From assembly GCA_027422505.1 (NCBI GenBank), contig JAPQWV010000679.1, forward strand, positions 229,051 to 293,050: DNA of 64,000 nt, given 5' to 3'. Positions within the stretch are counted from its first letter, which is position 1; each line of letters opens with the position of its first letter. The stretch comes from Craterostigma plantagineum. Its lineage: Eukaryota; Streptophyta; Magnoliopsida; Lamiales; Linderniaceae. The notes beneath the pieces are model-generated. The model was not told the DNA's origin, made no database searches, and saw only the letters and a program-made list of their open reading frames with translations. The translations under genes were made by a program, and so were the position numbers. Positions 35,052-46,712 of this stretch are shown in pieces.

Positions 35052-35912
35052 TGATATGGGGCAAACCCAATCAACGAAATTTATAGGTGTGGGAAAAGGA
35101 ATTTATATAGCCGGTGAATAAATATTGGAAGTTTTTAAGGGCGTAAGGTGCTGTTTTTATGATGGGGACGTAATGGGGACCTGTTGGGGACATGTTTGGT
35201 ACGTTGGGGGGACCTGTCTGGGACGTGATTGAAGCACGGGGGACCTGTCTGAATGTATTTGGAACGTGGGGGACCTGCTTGAAGACGTAAACGAAATAAC
35301 ACCAGGATTTACGTGGTTCGGATCTTTGCAGATCCTACGTCCACGGGGCTCTAAACTGATGTTCACTATACTTGGAAGAATTACATGCTCACAACTCACT
35401 TTCGCTCATATGTGCTAAAGATCTTGTGGAAGAGAACTATTACAGTGAGAAAGAGAGATTTCTAGGTGTTTTTTGTGTGTGAGAAAGTGTTAGAATAATA
35501 ATCGTTGTTGTGAGAAATGGCTAAGTCCCTCCTTTTATAGCAGCTCCCAACGACCTTCCCAAGTAATATCCCAGGATTTCCGGGGGACGTACCACCTAGG
35601 GTGCTTAGGAAAGATGACTGACTGAGTGATGGCATGACTTCTGTGACAGTTGCAGTGAGGTGCTCAGTGATATCTCCCTGTTATAAGGCGACACGCGTCC
35701 CTGCCACTGCCCTTCTTCCTTTTCGCTGTTACTGCGCATTTATACACAACGGTTCCTTTTCTTTTGTCCGGTCAAGACTTGTGCCCGTCAGATCCCTGCA
35801 GGTCCTTCTTCCTAGGCTTGTACTTCACTATGGGCCCTTCTTCTTTTTGGGCTTTGTTGGGCCTCTCTTTATTCTTTGTTTTTCTCGGCCCATCTTAGTT
35901 GAGTCCACATCA
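35052..35912 (-). repeat. 3' LTR of Tat element 2 (left copy)
   Basis: Begins TGATATGGGGCAAACCC on the plus strand and ends GTCCACATCA. Compared with the right copy it has several 1-bp length changes in G or A runs and about two substitutions. Confidence 0.92.
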
Positions 35913-35928
35913 ACCACTCCCCTACTCT
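35913..35928 (-). other. Polypurine tract of Tat element 2
   Basis: The reverse complement is AGAGTAGGGGAGTGGT, the same as in Tat element 1, adjoining the 3' LTR. Confidence 0.85.
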
Positions 35929-36049
35929 AATTTGTCTTTTGGGACAAAAGTGAATTAGAGTAAAATAGAAAGATGGGCCTTACCTCCTGGACCTGCCATA
36001 ATTATTTCTTGAAGGGACACGCCTTTACAAGTGTTTTAAGGTCCGGGCA

Positions 36050-37800
36050 ATGTCTTGGGTTCCTGGCGCAGGTATGACGTCCTCATGGTATGTCTGCTGG
36101 CCAGTGTGGAGAAGGGAACCAGTTCCCCAGTTCCTCAGCGTACCCTCTGTAGCTCCCTTGCTCCTTCGCGTCATGGTGGTTAAGGATATCCACGGGGAGA
36201 TTCCTTCCTCCGTAGGAATGGGGGATGTTTCTTTAGTTCCTTCTCCTGTTATGGGGGCTCAAGAAGTTCCTATTACCGCCCTGCCTCGGGTGTCAAAGGG
36301 AAACAACTTTATCAAAAAGTTTAGAAAGAAAAAGCAAAAAAGGGGGATTCCTTTACTCCATTCCCCAGGAGGCGAAGTGCTGAGCCTCTTTTGGGATCTG
36401 TAGGGACCTTAGCGGCCGAGCTATTGGCAGCAAACGGAAGTAGCCTGGGAATTGATTCCGCGTTGCAAAAAGGTGGAGGTGGGACGTGCCAAGTTAGTGG
36501 AGTAGCGCGAGGGGGGAACTGCGGAGCTCCCAGGAACAAAGAAAGGCAGCACACAGTGCTCGTGGAATAGCGCGAAGAGGAGCTGCGAAACTCCTTTGCT
36601 AAGGAGGCGAAGAGTGGGCTGCCTAGTTGGTGGGGGAAGAGGCTCAAGGCACCTGCTTCTCTCAGCAGCATCTCTCGTCCATGGTGGTTGGAAAGGAGTT
36701 CCTAGAGGTCCTAACCGAGGACCTGCACCAAGCTTACCTGAAGGACTTCCCTTTTCTGAGAGAATTTGCACCTTTAATCGCGACATTATATTAGGGGACG
36801 ATACAGAGTCGGAGCCACGTCTGCTCGTTGGAACCTTCTTTCTCTCGAATGCTTCTCGGGGATCTGCAGGTTCCCTTGAACCTTTAGCTCTAGCTCCCTG
36901 CGGCGCCGATATCTCCGAACTCCCATGCATCGACTTCATTTCTTTGGAGAGCCCTGCTCCTGTAATGTTTTAGGGAGCACAACTCCCCTGTGTTTAGTGT
37001 CTCCGTTGGAGCCTCTTTTTCCTTATGTTTTATAGTCGCCGTTCTGTCCGTCGTCCTTGGGGACTGGAGGGACCTGATAGGGACCTAATGGCGGAGCTCC
37101 TCTACGAGCCTTGGAGGAGATCCTCAGGTCCTCCTGCACATTGCTTCTAGCTCCCTGGGGCCTTCTCTTTTTGAAGGACCTCGTATTTCTTCGATTGTTT
37201 TGAATGAGATCATCAAGCTCTCGAGGATTCTCGTTCCTGGGTTGACGTCGTGAGGGAGCATGTAGAGGTCCTACGGCATTATAGAAATGAGCTGCGGAGC
37301 TCCCCTGAGAAAGAAAAGTAGGAGAGCGCCACACTCATAGAACATCGTGGAAAGGAGCTATAGAGCTTCTTTGCCAATGAAACGGAGGAATGGAATGCTA
37401 TGACTGCATGGTGAAGGACGTAGTTTCCCACTTGTAGGACGTGAAGGCTGAAACTTTGTGATTTTACTAGCAGCGTCATCTGTCCACCACCGTTTGGCGG
37501 AAGTTCCTGACTGAGTATTGGCGCCAGCGCACTCGAAAGGTCCTTTTTCCCTGAGGGACTTCGTGCTTTCAGATAGATCCCTAGTTACGCGAGGATCTTC
37601 ACTTTCGAATCCCAACTGTCGAGAAGCGCGTGGTCATGGACCATGCTGCTATCTCGTCGTACCCAGCTCCTCAGGAAACTCTGCTTCCTGCAATGCTTCG
37701 GGGGAGCTTAACTACCTTGGAGGGGACCTAATGGCGGAGTTCTTCTGCAAGCCTTGGAGGAGATCCTCAGGTCCCGTTGTTCATGGCTTCTAGCTCCCTG
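36050..37800 (+). pseudogene. Relic of the antisense gene in Tat element 2
   Basis: This is the position, relative to the element, where Tat element 1 has its antisense gene. Plus-strand frames at 36050-36403 (MGAQEVPI, then a Lys-rich KKFRKKKQKRG) echo exon 2 of that gene (LLLGAQDIRVEV and KKSKKKQ). Frames are short and no coiled-coil exon remains. Repeats with GGAGCTCC/GGAGCTTC words increase to the right. Confidence 0.45.
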
Positions 37801-38029
37801 GACATCCTCTTTCTTTGCCTTTTTCAGGGTGGTTATAGCCTGTAACAAATACTTTGTCATGTTTTTCTTTCGAGGCATAATGGTGTGGGGAGCTTAACTC
37901 CCCATGTTCACGTATTACGTCGGAGTTCCCTTTCTCCTTTATTATTTTTCTTTCGTCTTTGCGGGACCTGAGGGATGTTTTGGGAACATCATTACTGTGG
38001 CATGGTTATAGCGCCAGCTCGCTTATTCA

Positions 38030-38445
38030 ATTCGTAAGCCAAGTACGAATTATACACGCCTTTGGTTGTAAGGACCGTCGTCCTTATCCAAAGGTGTCAC
38101 ATAGGCGCTAGGCTCTCTTTGTCCTTAGCGAATCCAGTAATGTAAGCCCGAAGGTCTTAAAAAGTGGGGGACTATCCCACCTTTTTATCCTGGTTATAGC
38201 GCCAGCTACGGTGAGGTACCTATACATGTCGCAGGCCTTACTGATGACCTTTGATGTCCTGTACACCGCAGCCCGTCAGCGGCGGCATCTTGTACACCCT
38301 CATGGGCATCTTTCACGTCGCAGGTTATCAGCCTTTGATGTCTTTGTACGCCGCAGGTCCGTCGACCCTTGGTATCATTTCACGTCGCAGGCTATTAGCC
38401 TTTGATGTCTTTGTACGCCGCAGGTCCGTCGACCTTTGGTATCGA
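38030..38445 (-). repeat. Conserved non-coding module shared with Tat element 1
   Basis: The reverse complement of 38030-38200 matches 28590-28760 nearly base for base, and 38219-38445 holds units matching the 67-bp repeats (GGTCCGTCGACC, ACGTCGCAGGC). This is the best conserved internal part between the two elements. Confidence 0.8.
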
Positions 38446-38587
38446 TTATATTATACGGTGCACCGTTTATAGAATATCTATATTCCGACAAGCGGCATTT
38501 GCTTAGGGACATCATTAGTTTACCCTGGTTATAGCGCCAGCTTCGCTTGAACGCGTGGTTATAGCGCCCGCTCGCTTAAATGCGTGG

Positions 38588-41251
38588 TTATAGCACTCGC
38601 TCGCTTAGTATCCGAGCTCCTTGTCGGAGGTCTGGAATTTTAAGTAATGGCGATGTTAAGCTCGCTCCTTCTTGGTTAGAGATGAGGTCCCTGGTCCCAG
38701 GTCCCCGAAGGTTGCAGGTCCATCTTCGTACACCTTCGATTGTTGCTTCTGTGGTCCTTTGGTAGTTCCAAGTACAAAGTCGGAGAGGGCCAGAGCCTAG
38801 AGGGTCATTCGTTGTTCGAGCTCCACATCGTGCCTCCCAGGTGGGACAAGGAGTACGGTTGGAGATTTGCGGATCCCTCGGCCATCTAAAATCCTTAGGC
38901 GACATGATTTCTTTCATTGGTCGTATCACAGGAGCTTTAAACCCACATAAGGTCGTTGATGTTATTCACGCCGCCGACCCGAAGGTCATTGGTGTCAAAG
39001 GTCTTGATGCTAGTACGGAGCTATCTTGAGGGTCCAGCGCGGAGCTAGGTTTTGAGGCTGAGCCTTTAAATGGAGCTGGTCCTTAAAGGAGGTGGGGGCT
39101 GTCTACCTTTGATCAGCACAGATCCCCCAGACTCCTTGACCTTGGCTGATGCCACGGTCAAGGAACTTCCTCAATTGTCCCATTAGGGGGCACTATCCTT
39201 CAAATAATAGCAGTCGTTAATATGATGCACGTATTTATTATGGTATCGAGGATATAAATAAGAATAAGGTTTAGAGGGCCCTGAAATTCCGGATGAGAGC
39301 CTTATCAGTGCGGTATGTCTCTGCGTGTTAGCATGGAGCTTTCCTTTAGGTCCCCTGGACCTTCGCATGTCAGCGCAGAGCTTGACCTTTTTGCCTTCAA
39401 CCAGCACGGAGCTAAGTTTCAGCTGGTTCGGAGATCCCTTATAACGAACTTCGCCTGCTGGCGTGGAGCTCAGCGTGGAGATCTCGATCACACGGATCAT
39501 GTCCTTGTTTTCAGCAAGGAGCTTATCTTTAGGTCCCCGGGAGTTAGGGCATTCACATCAGCGTGGAGCTGGACTGTGGGTTTGGAACATACAAATCTGC
39601 TCTTCGTGTATCTTTATGGGGGATCATGTCCCGAATGTTGGAGCTCCTGCCGTCAGGTGGGGCTGTGACCCCTTCAATTTCTCCCGTGGTCCACCATTAG
39701 CTTTCTCCAAGAACCTCCCTTGGGGTTTGAATCCGAGGTCCGTGATTATGGCAGGACAGAGATAGTCCGCCCTTATCGTCGTCCTCGTCAGGGACATATC
39801 CCACATGCTATCCTGCACATCCCTTCTGGCCTTTTGATTAAGTGCCCTTCAGGACCTTCGGGACAGAGTCCTCTAATTGTCGTCTCCTTCCATGCTTCCC
39901 ACAACTTCCTACCTCCTTCTCTTCTTTCGTAAAATTGGCGATGCCATCCTCTCTGATGGTCAAAACCCGGCTCGTCATTTTGGCCAAGTAGTCTACTCTA
40001 CGACTTTTCTTCCAATGACGTCCCATGTCCCGTCTCCTTCGCAATCCTCCAGAGGTTAAGGCTTTGTATTCAGAATCGTTCTCAGGGAATTTGAAGGTCG
40101 TGACGAAACGGAGCTCCTCTCCCCTTGGGCTAATGATAAGGACCTCCGCCCCAGATCTATGGGAGGTCATAGATCGTATGTGTGCACCTCCCATCGCTGC
40201 TTATGTGGTCCTTTGGTGTCTCAAGCACAAAGTTGGAGAGGATCTGAGTTTTTTGGGGGCCGACTGTTGCTTGAATTCCCTGTGGCACTCCCCTAGCTTA
40301 ATGGCGCATTTCACCTTTCTCCCAGATAGATCTGACTGACTTATCGTTTGGTTTCATCCTCCAACAGCACCTTGCTTCATAAAGGTTGGCTTGGGGAGGG
40401 CCCTTCTTTCCTTAGTAAGACGGAGCTGATGCTTCCATGGAGAAACATGGCGCCCGCTTGTTCCCTATTAAATGTTTTGCTGGGAGAGGTATATTGTGGA
40501 GGTGTTCCTTTAATTCTTCAAGGGCCTTCCTACTGGCCTCTGGAGCTCCCAGATCCCCTGGTAGGCGTGGCGCTGGGACCTCATACCTAGAGGTGGAGTC
40601 CACCAGTTGATTCACTCGGGTGATGAAGAATAATCCGTAGGACACGCGTTGCTCAGGTCCCTACTTGGAAAAGCTTGTCTACTTCCTCCTTCAGGATCTG
40701 GGCTCTTTCAGCCCCGCACGGTCGGAGCTTCTATTTGATGGATCGTCTTCTTGGCATGATGATGTGTGGTGATATCCGGGCGAACTTCTGTCATATGTTT
40801 GGAGAAAATGCGAACATGTCCGCATTTTTTGTAGACATCCCCCAGCTCCTTGTCGGGATCTTGTTGTGAGCTAGAGGGCCCCTTTCTTTTTATCTCCCTC
40901 CTCTGATCTCTCATTTCTTGTACTATGTCGTCTTTTTGTCGCTGCCTTAGCACCATTTGGATCGCATTGTCAGGAGCTTCGTCAACTGCTCCGTCATTGG
41001 ATGGGCTCTTTCTCCATGTCCTTAAGCGTCGTGATTCTTCCATTGGTTGTATCTCGGGAGGTCAGACTTCCCATGTCCGAGGCATCGTTATGTGGTCTGG
41101 CCATATGTGTTCCATCTCCTGGGATAAATCGAACTTTGGCCGACGCCTCCCTGTGCGTCTTATAAATCCCCTTGCGTTTGGATCTCCTATCGCATGAGTT
41201 TAGAATTCTTGGGCACTTGTCGGGATCTTCTTTATTTGGTCTTCCCTCCAT
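38588..41251 (-). pseudogene. Pol relics of Tat element 2
   Basis: Minus-strand pieces aligned to the gag-pol of element 1: a protease-to-reverse-transcriptase segment (40708-41043, VRPDITTHHHAKKTI); a reverse transcriptase piece joined directly to its C-terminal part (40412-40645, NQLVDSTSRYEV then LEELKEHLHNIPL), so the catalytic YVDD part is deleted; an RNase H-like piece (39838-40194, SPRGEELRFVTTFKF and VDYLAK). Part of the RNase H segment recurs near 38740. No enzyme can be made. Confidence 0.7.
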
Positions 41252-43890
41252 GATGGGGATGGACGTGACCTAATTTTGGAGGAAGTGGGGGTTGTCTGCC
41301 CTTATTAGGCACAGATCCCCTTACTTCTTCTTTCGACGAGTTTGGAGTCATGTTTGCCATTACGGCCAACAAGTGCGGTCTGTGGAGCTTGAGATCTTTG
41401 CCTACTCAGGTGTACTATTTTGGGCTCTGTTGGAGGTTAGGATCCACCTTGCCCGGAGCTCCTATCATGCTGGGGATGTGAGCCCTAATCAGTATTGGCC
41501 CTTAGAAGTGACAGGGGTTGTCTGCCCTTAGTCGGCACAGATCCCCGAGACTTCTTGTTTGATCACCTTCAAATCATGCTTGCTATCATGATTGCCACCA
41601 CTTTAAGGTGTTTTGTCATGACGAGCCACTTGATCATATCCTTCAAATAACAACAATTATTAGTGCAGCGCATATATTTACCATGATAAAATAATATATA
41701 ATAGAGAATAAGATCTAGAGGGCCCTGAGGTCTAGGCTAAAAGCCTTAAGTGCGGGATGTCTCCCACGGATTTTCATGTGCCCACATGGAATGGGACTTT
41801 TGTCTCTCGTGGATCTTCATCTGTCAGCTTGGAGCTTGGCTTGTAACTCCCATGTATCGTTGGACCTCAGCATGACTTTTAGGTCCCCACGAACTTTCGT
41901 GTGTGAGGAGCTTGGCTTGTATCTCCTGCGGCTCTTCAGATGTCGGTGTGGAGCCGGACTTCTTTGCAAACACGGAGTTGGTTTTCGTAAACCTCAGTGG
42001 GTCTCCACCAAGGAGTTGAGTTTTACAGATCAACTTGGAGCTTGGCTCTTAGATTCCAAATATAGGAGCTCAGGCTTTCATGGAGCTAGGCTTTTTAAGA
42101 CTTCTGCTGGCGCGGGGCTGGAGGGTCCTGCACGCGGAGCTTTGGGTCTTCTTGCCAGCATGGAACTGGGCTTTTAGGTCCCAAGGAGGTACTTGGATCT
42201 TTAGCGGGGAGCTGGACTCTTAGGTTCCGAAGGCGGAGCTCCTAGTCTTCGCTCCAGCGCCAAGCTGGGCTTTTACTTCGTACATATTTCGACACTCTAG
42301 CCGATGTCTTCCTGGCCTGTTTAGAATATCCTCCATTAGGACTTCCCACTATAATGGGAATGGGGGCCCTAGGCAATGGCGGAGTTCCTTTGTTTGAAAG
42401 TGGTGGGGATGGTTTGTCCTGGTTCGAGGTAGATCCTCTGGATTTTGCTTTGGGACCTGAAACGGAACTTTGGCAGCAAACTCCTTTGAGGCGACTGTGC
42501 GGACGAGCCTCGAGGGCCTTATTAACGTGGGATGTCTCTTGGCTTAGTCAGGATCTCCTTGGTGTTGTTTCATGATGATATGAGGTTCTGCGAGATCCCA
42601 AGGGGAGATCCCAACAGCTCCCAATCCCAAGGTTGAGGTGGTATTCCATGGAAGTGTGAGGGGGCTCTTGGGACAGCGAGCTCCCATCGTGGGGCCATTA
42701 GTTGGTGCGCTCATTTGTTGTGGAGAAGATGGTGGTGGGCATCCCCAAGGTCGTAACGTTGGATCTGCTGATGTATGCGCGGAGGTCCCTTTTCTCCTTC
42801 TGAGTGGAATTGGGAACTAGCTACAACAACTGTTGAACTGTCTTGACTTGTGGGCGAAAAGGATCTTCTCATAGAAGCATCTCGGATCTTTTATGGAGCT
42901 GATATAGTAGGTCCCTAACAGAAGGACCAGTTTCTTGCCCTTATATTGGAGCTGGTTTGGAGGTCCTCAAAAGCAAACCTTCGTATGCAAAACAGTGCAT
43001 GGGACTTGGACATTTCGGACTCATGGCTCGCGTCTCTGTTTCCAGCGGAGCTGGTCTTCACAAATCTCTTTTGGTGGTTTTCTTATACCAATGGAGATCT
43101 ATAGTCATAGGTCCCAATCCAGCAGGTGGATCTTTCGTGCGTCACATGGGGTCGAGTGGTTCATCTCGCCCTTCCTTCGTTTCTAGTGTGGAGCTGGTCC
43201 CCGAAGATCCCTATTGGATGATTAAGTCTTCTCACGCCAGCGCGGAGCTGGGCTTGTAGGTCGCGAAGGGGAGCTTCGGATTTTCTTGCCAGCACGGAGC
43301 TGGGCTTTTACGTGGAGCTTTCAGGTATTCTAGCAAGTGTGGAGCTGAAAGGTCCCAAATTCGGAGCTTCAGGTCTTCGTGCCAGCACGGAGCTGGGCTT
43401 TAGGTCCTGAAGGGGGAGCTTCAGGTCTTCTAGCCAGCGCGGAGCTGGAAGGTCCCGAATTCGGAGCTTCGGATCTTCGTGCCAGCGCGGAGCTGGGCTT
43501 TAGGTCCTGAAGGGGGAGCTTCAGGTCTTCTAGCCAGCGCGGGGCTAGAACTCTAAGTCCTTGAGATGCTCAGGCGTATGATTCGTGCTCTGTTGGCCAT
43601 CGAAGTTCCCAGTGCCTCGGCGCTCCCGCTATGACAGGGACCTGAGTCCTGACTGGAACTGACCCCCATCTGGAAGAGGTGGACGTCATCTACCTTTAGT
43701 CTGCCCAGTTCCTACAGACTCCTTCTCACCCACCTTCAGATCTTGCACTGGGCCATGATCAGTGACCTCCCTCAGATTTTCCTTCATAATGAATCATTCA
43801 ACTTTATCCTTCAAGAGACAAAAATTGTTAGTATTATGGTCATATTATCATATGGTATAAAAATGAGAATAAAATTCAAAGGGTCCTGGA
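39190..43890 (-). repeat. Three dispersed copies of the gag zinc-knuckle segment
   Basis: The knuckle region of gag (YHNKYVHHINDCYYLKD in the best copy) occurs at about 39190-39290, 41645-41735 and 43805-43890, 2.2-2.5 kb apart, each decayed differently. A short motif (GGTTGTCTGCCCTTAGTCGG and variants) lies beside the copies at about 39085, 41287, 41515 and 43678. This indicates repeated internal duplication. Confidence 0.65.
41740..43560 (-). repeat. GC-rich minisatellite, GCGCGGAGCTGGGCTTTAGGTC family
   Basis: The word CAGCGCGGAGCTGGGCTT and variants repeat many times. At 43230-43555 the order is regular: a 52-bp unit (ending GGAGCTTCAGGTCTTCTA) alternates with a 48-bp unit (with GGAAGGTCCCGAATTCGG), a roughly 100-bp higher-order unit. 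Elsewhere, including 39300-39620, the copies are looser. Confidence 0.75.
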
Positions 43891-44250
43891 GTTCCGGTTA
43901 AGGGTCCCTTCATCAATGGAGGTCCCCGGGCTGATGTCAGTATGTCTTCTGGATCTGTATAGTGGTGTGAATCTCCATGAAATTCTTGGCGAAGACTTCC
44001 ATGGTTCCTGGTGGAGAGGCTGTGGCGTTGGAGCTCCAAGCTCCCTTCGCTTTTTCGGGTGGCTCACTAGTGGAACTCGTGGAGGTCCGCATGGGTGCTC
44101 TGAGATTTCTTTAAGATTCATTTGTTTCTTCTTGCTCGTCTTCATCATTTCAGGCCTGTGTTTCAGGTCCTGGCCGCTCCTCAACTTGTTGGGCAATTTC
44201 TGGAGGTCCTCCTTCGCAAATTGTGGGTCTAGGCTTTTCGATACGGACAA
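43876..44250 (-). pseudogene. Gag relic of Tat element 2
   Basis: The minus-strand frame carries PLHQEPWKSSPRISWRFTPL, comparable to the segment just before the knuckle in element 1 (RLPHKEPWGSPARAPRRFTP). The main gag domain that should lie between this and the primer site is missing, so gag is truncated at its N-terminal side. Confidence 0.6.
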
Positions 44251-44378
44251 ATCTTACTCCACTGGCGTCTTGTGTGTCTTGTTTTGTCCCAACAGATCAG
44301 AAAAATGGGAAAAACAGTAAATCCTCAGCACAACCTCGCACAATAGCAGTAAGAATTACTCACGCCTTCAACTCGGAT

Positions 44379-44396
44379 TTCCCACAGACGGCGCCA
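44379..44396 (-). other. Primer binding site of Tat element 2
   Basis: The minus strand reads TGGCGCCGTCTGTGGGAA, identical to the site in element 1, two bases inside the 5' LTR. Confidence 0.8.
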
Positions 44397-44398
44397 TT

Positions 44399-45256
44399 TG
44401 ATATGGGGCAAACCCAATCAACGAAATTTATAGGTGTGAAAAGGAATTTATATAGCCGGTGAATAAATATTGGAAGTTTTTAAGGGCGTAAGGTGCTGTT
44501 TTTATGATGGGTACGTAATGGGGACCTGTTGGGGACATGTTTGGTACGTTGGGGGACCTGTCTGGGACGTGATTGAAGCACGGGGGACCTGTCTGAATGT
44601 ATTTGGAACGTGGGGGACCTGCTTGAAGACGTAAACGAAATAACACCAGGATTTACGTGGTTCGGATCTTTGCAGATCCTACGTCCACGGGGGCTCTAAA
44701 CTGATGTTCACTATACTTGGAAGAATTACATGCTCACAACTCACTTTCGCTCATATGTGCTAAAGATCTTGTGGAAGAGAACTATTACAGTGAGAAAGAG
44801 AGATTTCTAGGTGTTTTTTGTGTGTGAGAAGTGTTAGAATAATAATCGTTGTTGTGAGAAATGGCTAAGTCCCTCCTTTTATAGCAGCTCCCAACGACCT
44901 TCCCAAGTAATATCCCAGGATTTCCGGGGGACGTACCACCTAGGGTGCTTAGGAAAGATGACTGACTGAGTGATGGCATGACTTCTGTGACAGTTGCAGT
45001 GAGGTGCTCAGTGATATCTCCCTGTTATAAGGCGACACGCGTCCCTGCCACTGCCCTTCTTCCTTTTCGCTGTTCCTGCGCATTTATACACAACGGTTCC
45101 TTTTCTTTTGTCCGGTCAAGACTTGTGCCCGTCAGATCCCTGCAGGTCCTTCTTCCTAGGCTTGTACTTCACTATGGGCCCTTCTTCTTTTTGGGCTTTG
45201 TTGGGCCTCTCTTTATTCTTTGTTTTTCTCGGCCCATCTTAGTTGAGTCCACATCA
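44399..45256 (-). repeat. 5' LTR of Tat element 2 (right copy)
   Basis: TATAAAA on the minus strand at 44877-44883 within CTGCTATAAAAGG is the likely promoter and matches the context of the TATA box in element 1 (GCTGCTATAAAAGGAGGA). Confidence 0.92.
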
Positions 45257-45261
45257 AAACA

Positions 45262-46712
45262 AAATAACCATTCGATCGGTGTTAGGTAAAAAAAAAATAT
45301 ATGGTGACTCGTAATAATATTCTCTATATTTATTGATTCTTTTTTTTTAAGTAGTGAAATGATGAACCACAATTATGGCAAATGCCGGACTCCACTTGCA
45401 CTCTTCGTCTACCATAGCTACATAGAATTTATACATTAAAAGATTTTTGAAGAGCGTATTTAGTGAAGTAATAAAAAAACATAGCATGCCCTAAAATGTT
45501 AAATCGCGAGCATGATGTACGAGTTATATAAATTATAGTTTAAAATCTTATCTCGTTTAAAATGTTTATATAAGGAGTTTGGGAAACAAATAGGAAAAAG
45601 ACACATGATGTTTATTACGTCATGTCATATGGAACGACGTGTTGAAATTAAACTCAAAATTCTTTCTAATTAAGCATAAGTAATAAATATTACCTACCAA
45701 AGTTTCTAATTTCTACCCTAAACTTGTTTACTCAACAACTCGTACGAAAGAGCAGGCGAGACAGATGCAACAACTTGCTAAAACAGATATTTGCCCATGT
45801 TAGCATGAAAAGGAAATGGGAGAAGGACTTGAAGTTTAATTTCAAAAGAGGATTGTGGTTGATTACGAATTAATTAAACAAGTAGGGTGCATTGACGGCA
45901 AAATGACTGGTCCTCTCTCTCTCTCTCTCACACACACACAATAAATAAATAGAAAAAGAAAAAAGTAAGGATAAAACAACGGGGCCGTTAAACACAGATC
46001 GTGCGGGGCTGGTCTCTGTATGTATTTCGATTTTCGCCACTATAAACTCAGAAAGGAGTAAACTTGTTGACTCCTAGCTCATTTCTCGAGAGAGAGGGAT
46101 TTCGTTAAGACTGTACAAAATCCCAGTTTTTTCGTGTGAGCATTAAAGATTAAAGACAAAGACTCGATATTTATTACATGAGCTGGCATTAGCGGGCAGT
46201 TAGTGGAGAGCTGAAGTCGCCGCCAGCAAGCAGATCTGAAGTGGGAGCGAGTTTTTCTTCGTTCAATTTCGCTCCTGCCTTCTGTTAATGGTACTTTTCG
46301 TCTCTAGTTTCTCTCTCATTTTCCGAGGATATATGTGGGATTTGCTACTGCCCTTTTGTTCCAATTGAAGAAGTCGTAATCGTTTTGTTTTACTTGGAAT
46401 TGTAGTTGCTGCTTTATGATAAAGTGAGAAAGGAAAGAGGTTCATGCGTCATTGGTCCAAGAATAGCAATAACGACATACGTAATGTGATGCAACTTTTG
46501 AGCTATGTCATTTTAGGAGGAACGCTGGCTTAGTTTGAGGATCCTTTTTTCGATGATTTGTTTGAGTGTAATACAACCCTTATATAGAGTAGGCTACATC
46601 AAGAATCTAAACTGAGATATCATTTTTATGATTAGTAAGTATCATTTTACTTTTATGCAGAGGGAAGGAAAATTATTTGTGTTTTGAAAATTTTCGCTTG
46701 AGGGGAATCACA
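45262..46712. promoter_or_regulatory. Upstream region and 5' leader of the NAP1 gene
   Basis: No gene. A (CT)n(CA)n microsatellite lies at 45916-45941. The 5' UTR probably contains an intron: GGTACTTTTC near 46290 could be the donor, and TTTTATGCAG ending at 46660 is a good acceptor, 52 bases before the ATG. Confidence 0.5.

Larger units (their letters stand above)
35052..45256 (-). mobile_element. Non-autonomous Tat-type LTR element (element 2)
   Basis: 10,205 bp on the minus strand between LTRs of 861 bp (35052-35912) and 858 bp (44399-45256), with target duplication AAACA (35047-35051, 45257-45261). LTR ends (GGGTTTGCCCCATATCA), primer site and polypurine tract match Tat element 1. The LTRs differ at only a handful of positions, so insertion is fairly recent, but the interior holds no intact gene: only scattered gag, reverse transcriptase and RNase H relics, several duplicated, separated by GC-rich minisatellite DNA. 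It is best read as a large retrotransposon derivative that depends on a full element for movement. Confidence 0.92.

Noticed and set aside
35634..35930. 98- to 103-codon plus-strand frames in both LTRs of Tat element 2 (also 44978-45289)
   Set aside because: They are located in LTR sequence and repeated only because the LTR is repeated.
41776..43260. Several 100- to 133-codon plus-strand frames in Tat element 2
   Set aside because: They come from the minisatellite and mix repeated words (SAWSLACNSH, ASAELGL); none resembles a known protein.
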